Below are positions 1 to 10,162 of a stretch of DNA of 64,000 nt, in pieces; the stretch's first letter is position 1; each line of letters begins with the position of its first letter. A model generated the notes under the pieces. It was given only the letters and a program-made list of their open reading frames with translations. It ran no database searches and was not told the origin of the DNA. This DNA is from Pelagicoccus enzymogenes (GTDB lineage: Bacteria; Verrucomicrobiota; Verrucomicrobiia; Opitutales; Opitutaceae): assembly GCF_014803405.1 (NCBI RefSeq), contig NZ_JACYFG010000007.1, forward strand, positions 479,523 to 543,522, read 5' to 3'. A program made the position numbers and the translations under genes.

Positions 1-1913
1 GCGTCGAGTCGGCGGACGGTGAGCCGCGCAATTCCGCTTGTCAGTGAATTGTAGTCCTCTTGGCGAGCGTTTGCCTTCAGGGTGATGGTGGAACCTTCGA
101 TTGGGCCGGCGCTCAATTCGACCCGGTCTGGGGTGTCTTTCACCAACCAACGTGAAATCTGACGCCAAAATTGGGCAAGATCGGCCTGAGTGCCGGGAGA
201 TTGCATGCCCCACCTCCAGAAATCTCCCACAGTCAACGCTGCAACCCGGCCTAGGCCAAAGCGATGGGTAACCAATGCCGGGTAGGTCTCTGTCGACAGG
301 TCTTCGATGGTAGCGAGGCTTTGAGCTCCTGGTTTTATGCGTTGAGAGCTATTGAATACTCGAAAGCTGGGCATTTCTTGGATTCGCATTCTTTCTTCTG
401 TCTCGAACGCCCGGATACGGACCCAAGGTTCCACCCAGCCGTTGCGCGTTAGCTCCCAGCGCGCTCTTTGATCGCTGCCTTTGGGAGGCGTTCCGCCATC
501 TAGATAGAGCGGAAGCGCTTGGGCGATAGGTGTGTTTTGATAATTCCCGTCTTCCAATGCGTTAACCCCGCCCAGCATGAGCAAGCCTCCGCCGCGTCGC
601 TTCACGAAATCGCGGATCAAGGTTTGTTGCGAAAAGGAAAAGAAGTCAGCTTCTAGGTCGTCGATTATGAGGGCATCGTACGCAAAGAGCTCCTCCGCTT
701 CGTCGGGGAAGCCCGTTTTCAGCTCGTTGGCGTCTCGAGCGTTCATGCGAATCAGTACCGCTTCGTCGTAGCGTTCCGTTTCATCCTCTCGACCGAATCC
801 ACGGTAGAGGGCGTTGGAGTTTTCTCCTGCTCTGCTTTTGAAGTCGAATTTCGGTTCCCGGCTGGCGACGCGAAGAAGACCCACCAAATCGAGTTGGGCG
901 TCGGCGGAGAGGGCTCGGTTGAGAAATTTGTATTCCCAGTTGGGACGGCCCGTGACGTAGAGAATACGGTAGTTCTCCTTTCCACGGTCGACTGCAAAGA
1001 GTTGGCGATTGTTGTCCAGGGTTGCCTCCTGAGCCTCTGGCGAGTCCGAGTAAGCGCTGAGCTCGAAGAATTGCGTGCCGCCTCCCGCGGCGCTCCATTC
1101 GTAGTCGTAGTCGAACGAGCCCTCGATCTTGACTGAGCGTTCGTCCAAAGCGGGATAGGGCATGGCGGTGGATTCGCGCCTGGAATCCAAGCGTCGAAGC
1201 TGTATCTTTACAGGGCCTTCTGAACTTCGCCTGTCGAGGAGCTTCGCGGAAACGCTGACCGGGGTGTCGCCAAAGGCGGTGGTCTTGACGGTTAGTTCTT
1301 GTATTGAAAGATCGGTTACGTCGCCATCCTCTCCGATAAGGACCGGATAAACGGGGGGGAGTTTCGAAAGCTCCTCTTGCGAGAGTTCCAGATCGGTACT
1401 GTTTCCATCGGAAAACAGAACGATGCCCGCGACGGGCTTATTCTCCAGTCGCTCTCCAAGTCCGCGCAGGGACGTCGAGATGGCGCTTTGTTCGCCTTCG
1501 AAATTCAAGTTCTCGAAGCTTGAGGTGCGGCGAACTTGGGAATCGAAAAGATAGTTACGCAGCTGAAAATTGTCCTTCAGCTTGGCCGACCAGCTTTGCG
1601 AAGGTTGCGTGAGCAAGTCGCGTAGCTCCTCTCCGCGAGCGCGTTCGCTACTGGGCTCCTTGATGCTTAAGCTTTTTCCGTTATCCGCTAGCAAGGCGAC
1701 GATGTTTGCCCCTTGTACGGGCCTCTCGCTAGTAACTTGAGGGTCGGCGATAGCGAAGGCAATGAAGAGTATCCCTAGGAATCGCAGCGCGAGAGCGAGC
1801 CAGCGGTTCCGGTTCCTGCTGAGGCTGCCCTTCCAGGACAGCCAAGCCATGGGCAACAGCACGACCAATGCGATCGCGAATGCTAGCCAAGGAAGATTGC
1901 TTGCGAAAACCAT
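1..1913 (-). CDS. Membrane protein with vWA-like and glutamine-amidotransferase-like regions (3' end outside window)
   Basis: The frame is open without a stop from the ATG at 1913 to the left edge, giving about 637 residues and no C-terminus. Two hydrophobic helices fill roughly residues 8-27 and 38-58, separated by a basic loop. A degenerate von Willebrand-like core follows (VAGIVLFSDGNSTDL). Around residues 400-520 comes a Rossmann-like stretch, AYDALIIDDLEADFF, then FVKRRGGGLLMLGG. That pattern is the class-I amidotransferase-like fold found in large vWA proteins of Planctomycetes and Verrucomicrobia. The gene is last in the MoxR/DUF58/BatA operon, five bases after the coiled-coil protein. 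Its function is unknown; a cell-envelope or secretion role is usually inferred for such operons. The family call is moderately sure and the reading frame is sure. Confidence 0.8.
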   Translation of the reverse strand, partial: MVFASNLPWLAFAIALVVLLPMAWLSWKGSLSRNRNRWLALALRFLGILFIAFAIADPQVTSERPVQGANIVALLADNGKSLSIKEPSSERARGEELRDLLTQPSQSWSAKLKDNFQLRNYLFDSQVRRTSSFENLNFEGEQSAISTSLRGLGERLENKPVAGIVLFSDGNSTDLELSQEELSKLPPVYPVLIGEDGDVTDLSIQELTVKTTAFGDTPVSVSAKLLDRRSSEGPVKIQLRRLDSRRESTAMPYPALDERSVKIEGSFDYDYEWSAAGGGTQFFELSAYSDSPEAQEATLDNNRQLFAVDRGKENYRILYVTGRPNWEYKFLNRALSADAQLDLVGLLRVASREPKFDFKSRAGENSNALYRGFGREDETERYDEAVLIRMNARDANELKTGFPDEAEELFAYDALIIDDLEADFFSFSQQTLIRDFVKRRGGGLLMLGGVNALEDGNYQNTPIAQALPLYLDGGTPPKGSDQRARWELTRNGWVEPWVRIRAFETEERMRIQEMPSFRVFNSSQRIKPGAQSLATIEDLSTETYPALVTHRFGLGRVAALTVGDFWRWGMQSPGTQADLAQFWRQISRWLVKDTPDRVELSAGPIEGSTITLKANARQEDYNSLTSGIARLTVRRLD

Positions 1914-1918
1914 TTGAA

Positions 1919-4900
1919 CTAGTCGCTTCCAAGTGATTCGTAGTAGCTACGAACGATTTCGTTGTATTCGTCAGGAACGGGATCGCGGTCTACCGCCTGC
2001 AGCGTATCGGAATTTTCGTTACGGTGCAGCTCGTCGACCAGCCAGCTTCTCACTTCGTTCAAAGGGGCTGCAATCTCGTTTTGGATGAGGTTCCACTGGG
2101 GCAGCTCCCCGTGACGCTTAAAGTCTCGGCGCATGCTTTCCGCTGTTTCGCGAGCCTCGCTGACGCGGGCTCGCACGTTGGGCTCCTCCAACAGCGATTC
2201 AACCGTATTCAATCTATCGATCCACTCGTTGAAAGAGCCTCCGGTCAAGGGGCCTTGTTGCGCTTGATCGATGTTCGAAAATGCGTTTCTCAGTTGTTCT
2301 CGCACGTCTTGGGAAGCTCCTGAAGCTTCGTTGGAGCCGCTCTGTTGGTTGCTGGGCTGGGGCTGGGATTCTCCGGACCGCTCTGCTTCCAGCTGCTCGT
2401 TGAGGGCTTCTATTTCTGACTGAGCGAATTGCATGGTGGCGGTTTGGGTTCCAAGAACGCTGTCTGCCGCTTGCGATATCGCTTCGCTCAGTTCGGATAT
2501 GTTTTCGCTCATGCCCCTTTGTCCGCGTCGCGCTTCCTCGACAAAGCCTTGCCGCATATAAAGCGAGCTTTGCTCGTAGCGTTCTTCGTAGCGCGAGCTG
2601 TTGTTGTCGCGAAGAATCTGATACAGGTCGCGGTAGAGTCCGGGCTCTACGTTTTCGGAGGCCTCCGCGATCTCTTGGATTTGCTCCAGCAGCTGGTCTA
2701 GGCTTTGGGCTTGAGCTTCGATTTCGCTCGCGAGCGATTCACGTTGCTCGGAGTCGTCCAAGCTTCTTTGCGATGATTCGCTGAACTGGTTGAGAGAATC
2801 CTCGAGCTGCTGCTGCGATTGCGAAAGTTGTTGGGCGCGGGATCGAGCGTTTCGCAAGGCTTCAGAAAATTCGCTGCTGTTGGCTTCGCGCATGCGTTCC
2901 CTGCTTTGGTCGAGCGTGTTGCGAGCCCGCGTGCCAGCGGCAAGGGCCTGAGAAACTTGGCCTTCCTCCAGCTCTTGACTCGCCTCGCGCATGTTCTCCC
3001 GGGCTTGCTCGAGTTGCTGGCGTACTTGGCGGGTGCTTTGTCTGTTGCCCGCTTGTTGGATTGCTTCGTCGGCATCTTGCAGCATTTGACGCTGCTCCTC
3101 TTCGAGGCGCTTCAGCTCGCGTTCGATCCGTTCTCGTTCCTCTTCCGTTTGAGCGAGGGCAAGCTCGCTCTGCATCTCTTGCAGGCGATCGTTCAAGTCA
3201 TCTTGGCGACGAGAGAGTTCACTTAGCTTGGCGATGAGCTCGAGGTCCTTCTTTTCGTCAGGACTGGTCAGGGTTTGAGCTTGGCTGGCGGTCTCGTAGC
3301 GGCTGTCCTCCTGGCGGAAGTCGAGTTCGTTTAGCTGGGATTGGTTACGGGAAGCGCCTCCTCCCGAGCCCTGTTGAGAATTTTGCGAGCGAGAAACGTT
3401 GAATTCGTCGTCGCTGAGCTTCACCAGCTTGTCGTACGCGTTCTGGGCGTCGCTCCATGCCAGCTCCAAGGGATCCAGACTGGGTTGGTCGATGGCGTGG
3501 TTAAGACCGACGTCGACGCCTTCCATGAAGCGCTGAGCCTCCATGGCGTATTGGATAGAGCTGGCTTCCTCCAGTTGGGGAATCATTTGCTGGAGCTCTT
3601 GGATCGCTTCGATTTGGCTAGACTGAACGACATTGAGGTTCTCGGTTTCCGCTTCGGCATCTGTAGCGTTATTCTTGATACGGAAAAGGGAAATAGCGAT
3701 GCGCCTTTGCTTCTCCAGGAGTTCCAGGCCTTCCTCGCCTGCTTGTCCTTGGCCACTGCCTCCTCCTTGGTCTTGCTCGCGGAAAATTTCGTCGAAGTTT
3801 CTCACGTCGGCGAAGTAGAGATCGCCGGTGGTGAGTCGGCGTTTTCCGTCGGGGCCATAGTCGGCCGCCCAAAGGTACCAGCTGAAGGTGTCCTTAGGTT
3901 GGAGTTGGAGCGGTTCCAGCGGGAGATGGTAGGAGAGGGAATCCTCGAAGATTGGCGTCGGGCTCCCGTCGGAGGCTAGGGAGAGCGTGCTGGGCTCCTC
4001 TCCGGGGAAGGAGAATCCGATTCCGTAGTCGAGAAGGCCAAAGTCGTCGCTTACTTGGCCTTGGAAGAGCAACTCTTCCAGAGAGGAGACACGTTGGTCG
4101 CCACGAGGCGAGCTGAGCCTGAGGTCGGGCCGTCTGTTGGGAAGCGACTCGATTCGTATCTCTGTCGGGAATTGGTTGCTGCGGCCGGCTTCGTCTTCCA
4201 AGTGCAAGCGGTAGGCTTGAGACTGGGCGAGGGTCGATTCGAGGAGGAACTGGGTCCTTTGCTCGTTGACGCTGGACAATTCCAAGCGCTCGCCGCGTTC
4301 ATTCTCCAGGTAGGCGGTTTGCACGGTTTTGTTCGTATTTAAACGGTATGTCAGGCGAGTGCCCTCGATGGCGGTTAGGCGAAGGGTATCCGCTAATTCT
4401 CGATCCTCCCAGCCCGTGTACTCAGGGAATTGCAGGGATGCGTTTGCGGATACGAGTTCAGGCCGTTCGAAAACGGAAATGCTGTGGAGATCGGATTGCT
4501 CGTACGAGTAACGAATTCGATAGCTTAGCGGACTGTCGATCTCCTGTAGCGAATATGCGAATACGGGATCTGACAGGCTGCGAGCCATGGGAAAGGATTG
4601 GCTGTGGCCGGATTCGTGTTGCACCTCCAGCTTCACATCGTTCGGCAGCGGTCCTTCGAATCGAGCAGTGATAACGATAGAGCCGCCTCGCTCGATTTCG
4701 GTGTCGCCTGGTTCCACAGTGATGGATTGAGGAAGGATGCGGGTGTCCGCGACTTGGCGTCTGTGCGCGTTGGACCACTGGTTTGCTTGGAAGCAGGCGT
4801 AGAGGCTGAATGCGAGAAGTGACAAGACAGCCAGGTGCGACAGTATGCCACGAGTGGCCTGCGGCTTGGCGATGCGATCCCAATGGGCTGAGCTCGAGTC

Positions 4901-5299
4901 GCTTAGGGCTTGGTTGGCGACTTGGGTTGAGAAAAAGTCGTTTTTCCCGGCTAGGCTTTGTTGCACGGCGGTTACCAGCGCTTGCTTCAGGCTGGCGTTT
5001 TTCGATTCCACTTGGCGGGCTGCTTCGAGGTAATCGAGTTCCACCTTCTTTTCCCGGGAATAGGATATGAACAAGCATGCGATAACGCATAGGAGACTGG
5101 CTACGGATGCGAAGATGGAGAGGGCCGGAAAGAGATAAACGGCGGTTGCTGCAAGGGCGCAGACGCAGAATGCACAGAGGAATGCCTGCGTGCGCAGTCG
5201 GATGCGCCGCATGTCCCTCAGTCTTTTAGCGACGGGATACAGCGCGTACCGGAGTCTAAGATGAGGAAGGTGCTTCTTGTCCTGTAATTGATTTTTCAT
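1919..5299 (-). CDS. Large membrane-anchored coiled-coil protein (DUF4175-like) of the MoxR/BatA operon
   Basis: This 1126-residue protein starts MKNQLQDKKH. The start is set by an ATGA overlap (5296-5299) with the upstream vWA gene; the open frame continues further upstream only as an out-of-frame copy of that gene. Three hydrophobic segments lie in the first 200 residues (two near residue 50 and one near 150). A beta-rich, Ig-like periplasmic region follows, with repeated sandwich motifs such as LQFPEYTGWEDREL. The second half is a very long Gln/Glu/Arg-rich helical stretch, from LSRRQDDLNDRLQEMQ onward. Membrane anchor, Ig-like region and long helix match the DUF4175-type proteins that accompany MoxR and BatA genes. 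The role is unknown; the coiled coil suggests a scaffold or tether in the envelope. Confidence 0.82.
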   Translation of the reverse strand: MKNQLQDKKHLPHLRLRYALYPVAKRLRDMRRIRLRTQAFLCAFCVCALAATAVYLFPALSIFASVASLLCVIACLFISYSREKKVELDYLEAARQVESKNASLKQALVTAVQQSLAGKNDFFSTQVANQALSDSSSAHWDRIAKPQATRGILSHLAVLSLLAFSLYACFQANQWSNAHRRQVADTRILPQSITVEPGDTEIERGGSIVITARFEGPLPNDVKLEVQHESGHSQSFPMARSLSDPVFAYSLQEIDSPLSYRIRYSYEQSDLHSISVFERPELVSANASLQFPEYTGWEDRELADTLRLTAIEGTRLTYRLNTNKTVQTAYLENERGERLELSSVNEQRTQFLLESTLAQSQAYRLHLEDEAGRSNQFPTEIRIESLPNRRPDLRLSSPRGDQRVSSLEELLFQGQVSDDFGLLDYGIGFSFPGEEPSTLSLASDGSPTPIFEDSLSYHLPLEPLQLQPKDTFSWYLWAADYGPDGKRRLTTGDLYFADVRNFDEIFREQDQGGGSGQGQAGEEGLELLEKQRRIAISLFRIKNNATDAEAETENLNVVQSSQIEAIQELQQMIPQLEEASSIQYAMEAQRFMEGVDVGLNHAIDQPSLDPLELAWSDAQNAYDKLVKLSDDEFNVSRSQNSQQGSGGGASRNQSQLNELDFRQEDSRYETASQAQTLTSPDEKKDLELIAKLSELSRRQDDLNDRLQEMQSELALAQTEEERERIERELKRLEEEQRQMLQDADEAIQQAGNRQSTRQVRQQLEQARENMREASQELEEGQVSQALAAGTRARNTLDQSRERMREANSSEFSEALRNARSRAQQLSQSQQQLEDSLNQFSESSQRSLDDSEQRESLASEIEAQAQSLDQLLEQIQEIAEASENVEPGLYRDLYQILRDNNSSRYEERYEQSSLYMRQGFVEEARRGQRGMSENISELSEAISQAADSVLGTQTATMQFAQSEIEALNEQLEAERSGESQPQPSNQQSGSNEASGASQDVREQLRNAFSNIDQAQQGPLTGGSFNEWIDRLNTVESLLEEPNVRARVSEARETAESMRRDFKRHGELPQWNLIQNEIAAPLNEVRSWLVDELHRNENSDTLQAVDRDPVPDEYNEIVRSYYESLGSD

Positions 5300-7314
5300 G
5301 ACGGCATTGCCTCCTTCCTTTGGTGGCTTCTCATGGCGACGGCGCTTTCCAGGGCGAGCAGTGCCAAAACCGCCCAGAGCAGCCATTGCCAGATATGTTG
5401 TCTCTCCTCGATGGTACGGGCGGACTCCTGTTCGGATTGGCTGCGGATGCGAGCAAGCTGAGCTTGGGCGACGGATTCTTCGAATTCGGGAAGCCCCAGT
5501 TGCTCCCATTGGTCCAAGGAAATCGGGTTCGTTTTGCTCTCCAGTGGATCGATGTGTATCGCCAGCCAGCGATTTTCTGTTCGCGGGAACCGGTAAATCC
5601 CTGGGGTTTGTATAAGCTGATCCGGGAACATTGGCTGGTAGCGCTCGATTTCCGAGGAAGTTAATGCAGCATTGCTCGGAAGGGGCGGTCCGCCGGAAGC
5701 CGAGAGAACGAAGCGATGCAGGAAAGGAATGAACTTGCTGGAGAGAACCCACTGGGAGGCTGGGGGAGCCCAGCTGCCTGACCAGATGTAAAGGGAGCCG
5801 TCACCTCTTTTCTCTTCTACTAGCAGGGGGCTTTGGTCGTCGTAGCGCGCCAGTACCTTGGCGCTTCCAGGTGCCGAGAGTTTGGGTGTTTGCCAGGTGT
5901 TAATGCTGGTGAAGTTGCTGAAGCGTGGGGACGCAAACGGAGCGAATAGGGTATGGGAGAAGTCGACCTCCCCGATCAGCAGGGGCGTATCGGAACTACG
6001 ATTTTCCATTAGCCAACTATCGCTTCCGCTTAGCTGGCGGATCGTATCGGAAAAACCAGTACCGTGCGCCAGGACGATAGCTGTTTTTCCGGACTCGATC
6101 TCAGCCTTGATTGAATTCGCCTCTGCAGTAGCGAGTGGACGATCTATGACGTAGGCAACATGGGAGCCCGCCAAAGGCGTTTGCGAGTCAATGCGGGTTC
6201 GTGGCGTAGCGAAGCCTTGTACTGCTTTGGAGATGAAATAGGGAGCCGACGATTCGTTGGCGAGAGAGGATTGGCTTATCAAGCCGATTGATACCTGCGG
6301 AATGTAGTCCGGAGCCAAGGCGAGCTTGTTGTCGAAGGGATACGAATCGCCTGAGAGCGCGAAAACGAGGGGTTGTGAGCACAGTTCTTGGGCGACCGGA
6401 ATATTGATGATCGTTTCGGTGTTTCCGTCGACGAAGTGCTCGGATGGTGAAACGAGTAGGGAGTCGTCTAAAGCGCTCCGTATCGAAATTTCAGCGACGC
6501 TGCGGAGGGGCGCTCCGGAGGATGTGAGAGCGATGTTGGCGACGGAGCCCAAAGATTCGGATTCGCTCCACTGAACCCAGCGAAGTGAAAGGTTGGGCCC
6601 TTCTTGCTCGGGGCTGAGCTGCACCCTGTTAAGTCGCAGCGAAGAGGGCCAATCAATGCTCTCGATTCCATTGATCCTCGTACCTTCCGCAAAGTCGGAC
6701 AAAAGGTAGATCTCTCCGAAACCGGAAACCGAGGTACGCTCTCTGAGGGCCTCGATTTCCGACACTGCCTCCGAAATGGCCTCGACGAGAAGTCCTGGCA
6801 AGGCGGTTGCCGTTGAGCTTTCAAGCCGCTCGAGGGCGAAGTTGATGCGTCTGTCGGCTTCCATCGCCGTCCACTGCTCGGGTGATATTATCGGGCTTAT
6901 GGCGTCGGTAAAGCCGAAGAGAGAAAGTTGGTCGGAGGGGCTTAGCTTTTCCAGAATTTTCCGAGCTTCCTCCATGAGCTGCTCCGAAATTCCGGGGCGG
7001 TTCATGCTGGCGCTCCTGTCGATGGCGATGACGATGTCGCGGCGAACTTCCTTGTTTCCCAAGGTGTCGGCGGCGTCAGGTATGAACGGGCGAGCGAAAG
7101 CGAAGGCGAGAAAGCCGATGATGAGGCAACGAATCAAAAGTAGCCAAGGATTCTGGATACGTCGGCTCGTCTGTTGCTTTGGGGGGCTGGCATCCAGCAA
7201 TTCGGTCGAGCTGAAGACGATACGGTTCTTCGGACTCTGACGTATCAGGTGGAATAGGATCGGGCCTGCTACAAGGGCCAAGCCGACGAGAAATAGGGGG
7301 GCGAGAAAGCTCAT
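5296..7314 (-). CDS. BatA-type protein with von Willebrand factor A domain
   Basis: The protein has 672 residues. The N-terminus, MSFLAPLFLVGLALVAGPIL followed by FHLI, is the BatA/aerotolerance signature, and a second helix lies at residues 57-78. A vWA domain begins near residue 92 with a complete MIDAS motif, DRSAS (99-103). The middle resembles the amidotransferase-like, glycine-poor region of this family. A C-terminal helix (WQWLLWAVLALLALESAVAM) ends in a basic tail. The start overlaps the stop of the DUF58 gene as ATGA (7311-7314), and the stop overlaps the next start in the same way, so translation is probably coupled through three genes. Known BatA-like proteins work with MoxR ATPases; the metal-dependent partner here is unknown. 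Confidence 0.88.
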   Translation of the reverse strand: MSFLAPLFLVGLALVAGPILFHLIRQSPKNRIVFSSTELLDASPPKQQTSRRIQNPWLLLIRCLIIGFLAFAFARPFIPDAADTLGNKEVRRDIVIAIDRSASMNRPGISEQLMEEARKILEKLSPSDQLSLFGFTDAISPIISPEQWTAMEADRRINFALERLESSTATALPGLLVEAISEAVSEIEALRERTSVSGFGEIYLLSDFAEGTRINGIESIDWPSSLRLNRVQLSPEQEGPNLSLRWVQWSESESLGSVANIALTSSGAPLRSVAEISIRSALDDSLLVSPSEHFVDGNTETIINIPVAQELCSQPLVFALSGDSYPFDNKLALAPDYIPQVSIGLISQSSLANESSAPYFISKAVQGFATPRTRIDSQTPLAGSHVAYVIDRPLATAEANSIKAEIESGKTAIVLAHGTGFSDTIRQLSGSDSWLMENRSSDTPLLIGEVDFSHTLFAPFASPRFSNFTSINTWQTPKLSAPGSAKVLARYDDQSPLLVEEKRGDGSLYIWSGSWAPPASQWVLSSKFIPFLHRFVLSASGGPPLPSNAALTSSEIERYQPMFPDQLIQTPGIYRFPRTENRWLAIHIDPLESKTNPISLDQWEQLGLPEFEESVAQAQLARIRSQSEQESARTIEERQHIWQWLLWAVLALLALESAVAMRSHQRKEAMPS

Positions 7315-8216
7315 GGTCTAGCGGCGCGCTGTCCCCTCAGGTTGCGAACGAAATCGAGCAACGCTTGGTCAAGGGCTTGATCAGTAGTGATTATTTGGTG
7401 ACGTACGCCCGTGGTGCGGAAGACATCTTCAAGCTGAGCTTGGCGAGCGAGGAATCGTTCGCGGTATCGTTGGCGCATGGAATCGGGGTCGACGTAAAGC
7501 GTGTCGCCTGACTCCATGTCCTCCCAGTAGGCGGCCTTGCCAAAATCAAGATTCTGTTCCGCCGGGTCGAGGATTTGTAGGGCGCGAACGTCGTGGCCCA
7601 TCGCAGTCAAGTGAGCGAGCGCTTGTCTCCAGTTTTGCGCGTCTGACAGAAAATCGGAGACTAGGATGACGAGTCCTCGCTTGCGGCAGAGTCGGACCAG
7701 GGAGGAAAGCGTCTTTTCAATGTTGGTTGAAAGCCCTTGGCTGGGACGCTCCAACAGGGCGAATACGCGCTTGAGATGGCCGGGACGCCAGCGGGCGGCG
7801 AGGTAGTCCGATACGTCTTCGTCGAAACGGGCCAGTCCCACTATGTCTCTTTGTTGCAGCAGAAAGTAGGATAGGGTTGCAGCTAGCGTTTTTGCGTATT
7901 CAGACTTAGGGTACGATCCGGATGTGAAGCCCATGGACTTGCTGGAGTCCATGGCTATGGTGCAGCGCAGATTGGTTTCGTCCTCGTAGATCTTCAGGTA
8001 TTCCCTATCCGTTCGAGCGAGGGCTTTCCAGTCCAGGTAGCGAAGGTCGTCGCCGGGGCTGTACTGGCGATACTCGGAGAACTCGACGGAGAATCCGTGG
8101 TAGGGGCTGCGGTGCAAGCCGGACCATAAGCCGTCGACCACGATGCGGGCTCGCAACTCCAAGTCTCGGATTGCGAGCAGGGCTTCTGGATCGATGGTTT
8201 TGCTTTCTAGCGGCAC
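7311..8216 (-). CDS. DUF58 domain-containing protein
   Basis: At 301 residues this is a typical full-length DUF58 protein. The family core YRQYSPGDDLRYLDWKALAR lies at residues 49-68. It is followed by a vWA-like strand with DSSKS (90-94), a possible metal-binding motif. There is no signal peptide or membrane helix, so it is likely cytoplasmic. It sits directly after the MoxR ATPase gene (49-base gap) and overlaps the BatA gene by four bases. DUF58 proteins always accompany MoxR ATPases and are thought to be their substrates or adaptors. Confidence 0.92.
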   Translation of the reverse strand: MPLESKTIDPEALLAIRDLELRARIVVDGLWSGLHRSPYHGFSVEFSEYRQYSPGDDLRYLDWKALARTDREYLKIYEDETNLRCTIAMDSSKSMGFTSGSYPKSEYAKTLAATLSYFLLQQRDIVGLARFDEDVSDYLAARWRPGHLKRVFALLERPSQGLSTNIEKTLSSLVRLCRKRGLVILVSDFLSDAQNWRQALAHLTAMGHDVRALQILDPAEQNLDFGKAAYWEDMESGDTLYVDPDSMRQRYRERFLARQAQLEDVFRTTGVRHQIITTDQALDQALLDFVRNLRGQRAARP

Positions 8217-8265
8217 TTTTGTTGTTCGGATCTCTTGCCGGATCCGCTGTTTTTGGGTTGCGGAC

Positions 8266-9261
8266 TTAGGTGAGCGCTGGGTTCTCCAGAAGTTCGTCGA
8301 TGATCGTCTCGACGGTCTTGCCTTCGGCTTCCGCTCGGTAGTTGAGCAATATTCGGTGTCTCAATACCGGTTTGGCCAGCGTTCTGATTTCGTCTTTGCT
8401 GACGTAAGATCGCCCTTCCCAGAGAGCGAGGGCTTTGGCGGCGAGCACGAGGGCTTGGGCAGCGCGCGTGCCAGCTCCCCAATTAACGTACTTGTTGACG
8501 AAGTCGGGAGCAGCGTCGGATTGAGGACGGCTGGCAGCGGTGAGTTTTACGGCGAATTGTATCACGTCGTCGGATACGGGCACCTCGCGTACCAGTCCTT
8601 GTATCGCGATCACTTCCTCTGCGGTGAAGACAGGTTCGATGGGAAGGCCTGCTTTGGCGGTAGTGCGTCGGACTACTTCGATTTCGTCCTCCTCGGAAAG
8701 GTAGTCGATGAGGACGTTGAAAAGGAAGCGGTCGAGTTGAGCTTCCGGTAGCGGGTAGGTGCCTTCCATCTCGACGGGATTCTGGGTTGCGAGAACGAAG
8801 AAGGGCTCTTCCAGCACATGGCGGGCGCCGGCTGCTGTGACCTGATGCTCTTGCATGGCTTCGAGGAGGGCAGACTGCGTCTTAGGCGGCGTACGGTTGA
8901 TCTCGTCGGCAAGCAGGAGGTTGGTGAATATGGGTCCGGGAACGAAGGTGAGTTTTCGTCCGAGGTCGGAATCGGTCAGGATTTCCGTCCCGGTTATGTC
9001 GGCGGGCATCAAGTCGGGCGTGAATTGGATGCGTTGGAAGTTGAGCTGGAAGATGTTGGAAATGGACTTGACCAGAAGGGTTTTGGCAAGGCCGGGGGCT
9101 CCGGTGATCATGCAGTGACCGCCCGCAAGGAGGGCGACCAGTAGTTGCTTAGTGACCTCCTGTTGGCCGACGATGACCTTCGAAAGCTCGCTTTCGACTT
9201 TTTGTCTGCCGGTTTGGATACGTTCGAAGATCTCGGATTGGGTTGCTATGGTGTCTGACAT
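8266..9261 (-). CDS. MoxR family AAA+ ATPase
   Basis: The protein has 331 residues. Walker A is GAPGLAKT (54-61), Walker B is LLLADE (115-120) followed by INR, and sensor 1 is LATQNP. The C-terminal lid domain ends near the stop. MoxR ATPases are chaperone-like AAA+ proteins that act with DUF58 and vWA partners, and both lie immediately downstream on the same strand. The start ATG at 9261 begins MSDTIATQSEIFERI, a normal MoxR N-terminus. No key residue is missing. Confidence 0.94.
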   Translation of the reverse strand: MSDTIATQSEIFERIQTGRQKVESELSKVIVGQQEVTKQLLVALLAGGHCMITGAPGLAKTLLVKSISNIFQLNFQRIQFTPDLMPADITGTEILTDSDLGRKLTFVPGPIFTNLLLADEINRTPPKTQSALLEAMQEHQVTAAGARHVLEEPFFVLATQNPVEMEGTYPLPEAQLDRFLFNVLIDYLSEEDEIEVVRRTTAKAGLPIEPVFTAEEVIAIQGLVREVPVSDDVIQFAVKLTAASRPQSDAAPDFVNKYVNWGAGTRAAQALVLAAKALALWEGRSYVSKDEIRTLAKPVLRHRILLNYRAEAEGKTVETIIDELLENPALT

Positions 9262-9331
9262 TTGGCTTTATTCGAAAGAATTCGAAGGTCTTGCGTCCTT
9301 CGCTGGGTTGTGGATTCCGTCTTGATTGTAT

Positions 9332-10162
9332 CTAGTGGGTCATTGCGTAGACGATAATGTTGATGCCCATGGGGTAGGCCTTCTTTTCGGCGAATTCGCG
9401 GAAGTACCATTCGGATTCGCCCTCTCGTTCCCAACCGTCGCCGAGGTCGGTGTTTTGGCAAATGATGACCACCATGCGTCCGTTGTCGTCGTAGATGGCC
9501 CGGTAGTGGACCTCGCGAGCGTCTTCTCTCTCCCAAGTCCGTCCTGTGCCTTGGAAGGAGAGCGCGTGGCGGATGGATGGCACTTGCGGCTTCTCCTTGA
9601 GGTCGAAGACGATGTGGAAAATGGGGTGCTCGATGGGGAGGTCGTGGATCTCGCGGTCCGGAAACACGCGGCGGAGCTCGTACTCCAGGTTGTACCATTC
9701 CTCCTCGCCCCAGAAATCGTCGATCATGAGGAAGCCCCCGTTGAGGAGATAGGAGCGCAGGGCTTGCACTTCCGTTTCGCGAAAGCTGAGCGATCCCGGC
9801 TCCACCATGTAGAGGAAGGGGTAGTCCGCCAGATTGTCGTCCTCCAGGCGAACGACTGCGGAGTCGGGATTTACCTTCAGGCTGGTCATTTGCTGCAAGC
9901 GGTAGGCGAGATTGAGTTCGGCATCTGGATAGTCGATGGCCCAGCGTCCGCGTCGACCGCCCCAGCCTCCTCGGCCGTAGGATTCGTATTGGATGCGAGC
10001 GAAGGTGAAGACGTCTTCCTTAAAGGCGGGAGAGACTTCCCATTCCGGCACGCCTGCCCGGTCCACCATTTGTCCATGAGTCTGCGCGAGCATGGCGCCC
10101 GCTGGGAGGAGCAGGAGTCCGAAGGCGCGGCGTAGGAGGCGGCAACTAGCGAAGGAATTCAT
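9332..10162 (-). CDS. Secreted DUF4159 domain-containing protein
   Basis: The protein has 276 residues and a signal peptide (MNSFASCRLLRRAFGLLLLP to about residue 28). The mature part matches DUF4159, a ThuA/amidotransferase-like fold: FTFARIQYES near residue 50, YPFLYMVEPGSLSF, then LLNGGFLMIDDFWGEEEW. Its start lies inside the last 17 bases of the upstream TPR-protease gene and it precedes the MoxR gene, so it belongs to the same operon. DUF4159 genes are common partners of MoxR/DUF58/BatA operons in Planctomycetes and Verrucomicrobia. Biochemical role unknown. Confidence 0.87.
   Translation of the reverse strand: MNSFASCRLLRRAFGLLLLPAGAMLAQTHGQMVDRAGVPEWEVSPAFKEDVFTFARIQYESYGRGGWGGRRGRWAIDYPDAELNLAYRLQQMTSLKVNPDSAVVRLEDDNLADYPFLYMVEPGSLSFRETEVQALRSYLLNGGFLMIDDFWGEEEWYNLEYELRRVFPDREIHDLPIEHPIFHIVFDLKEKPQVPSIRHALSFQGTGRTWEREDAREVHYRAIYDDNGRMVVIICQNTDLGDGWEREGESEWYFREFAEKKAYPMGINIIVYAMTH

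Noticed and set aside
5300..5752. 150-codon upstream extension of the coiled-coil protein
   Set aside because: It is an out-of-frame reading of the BatA gene; the ATGA overlap supports the start at 5299.
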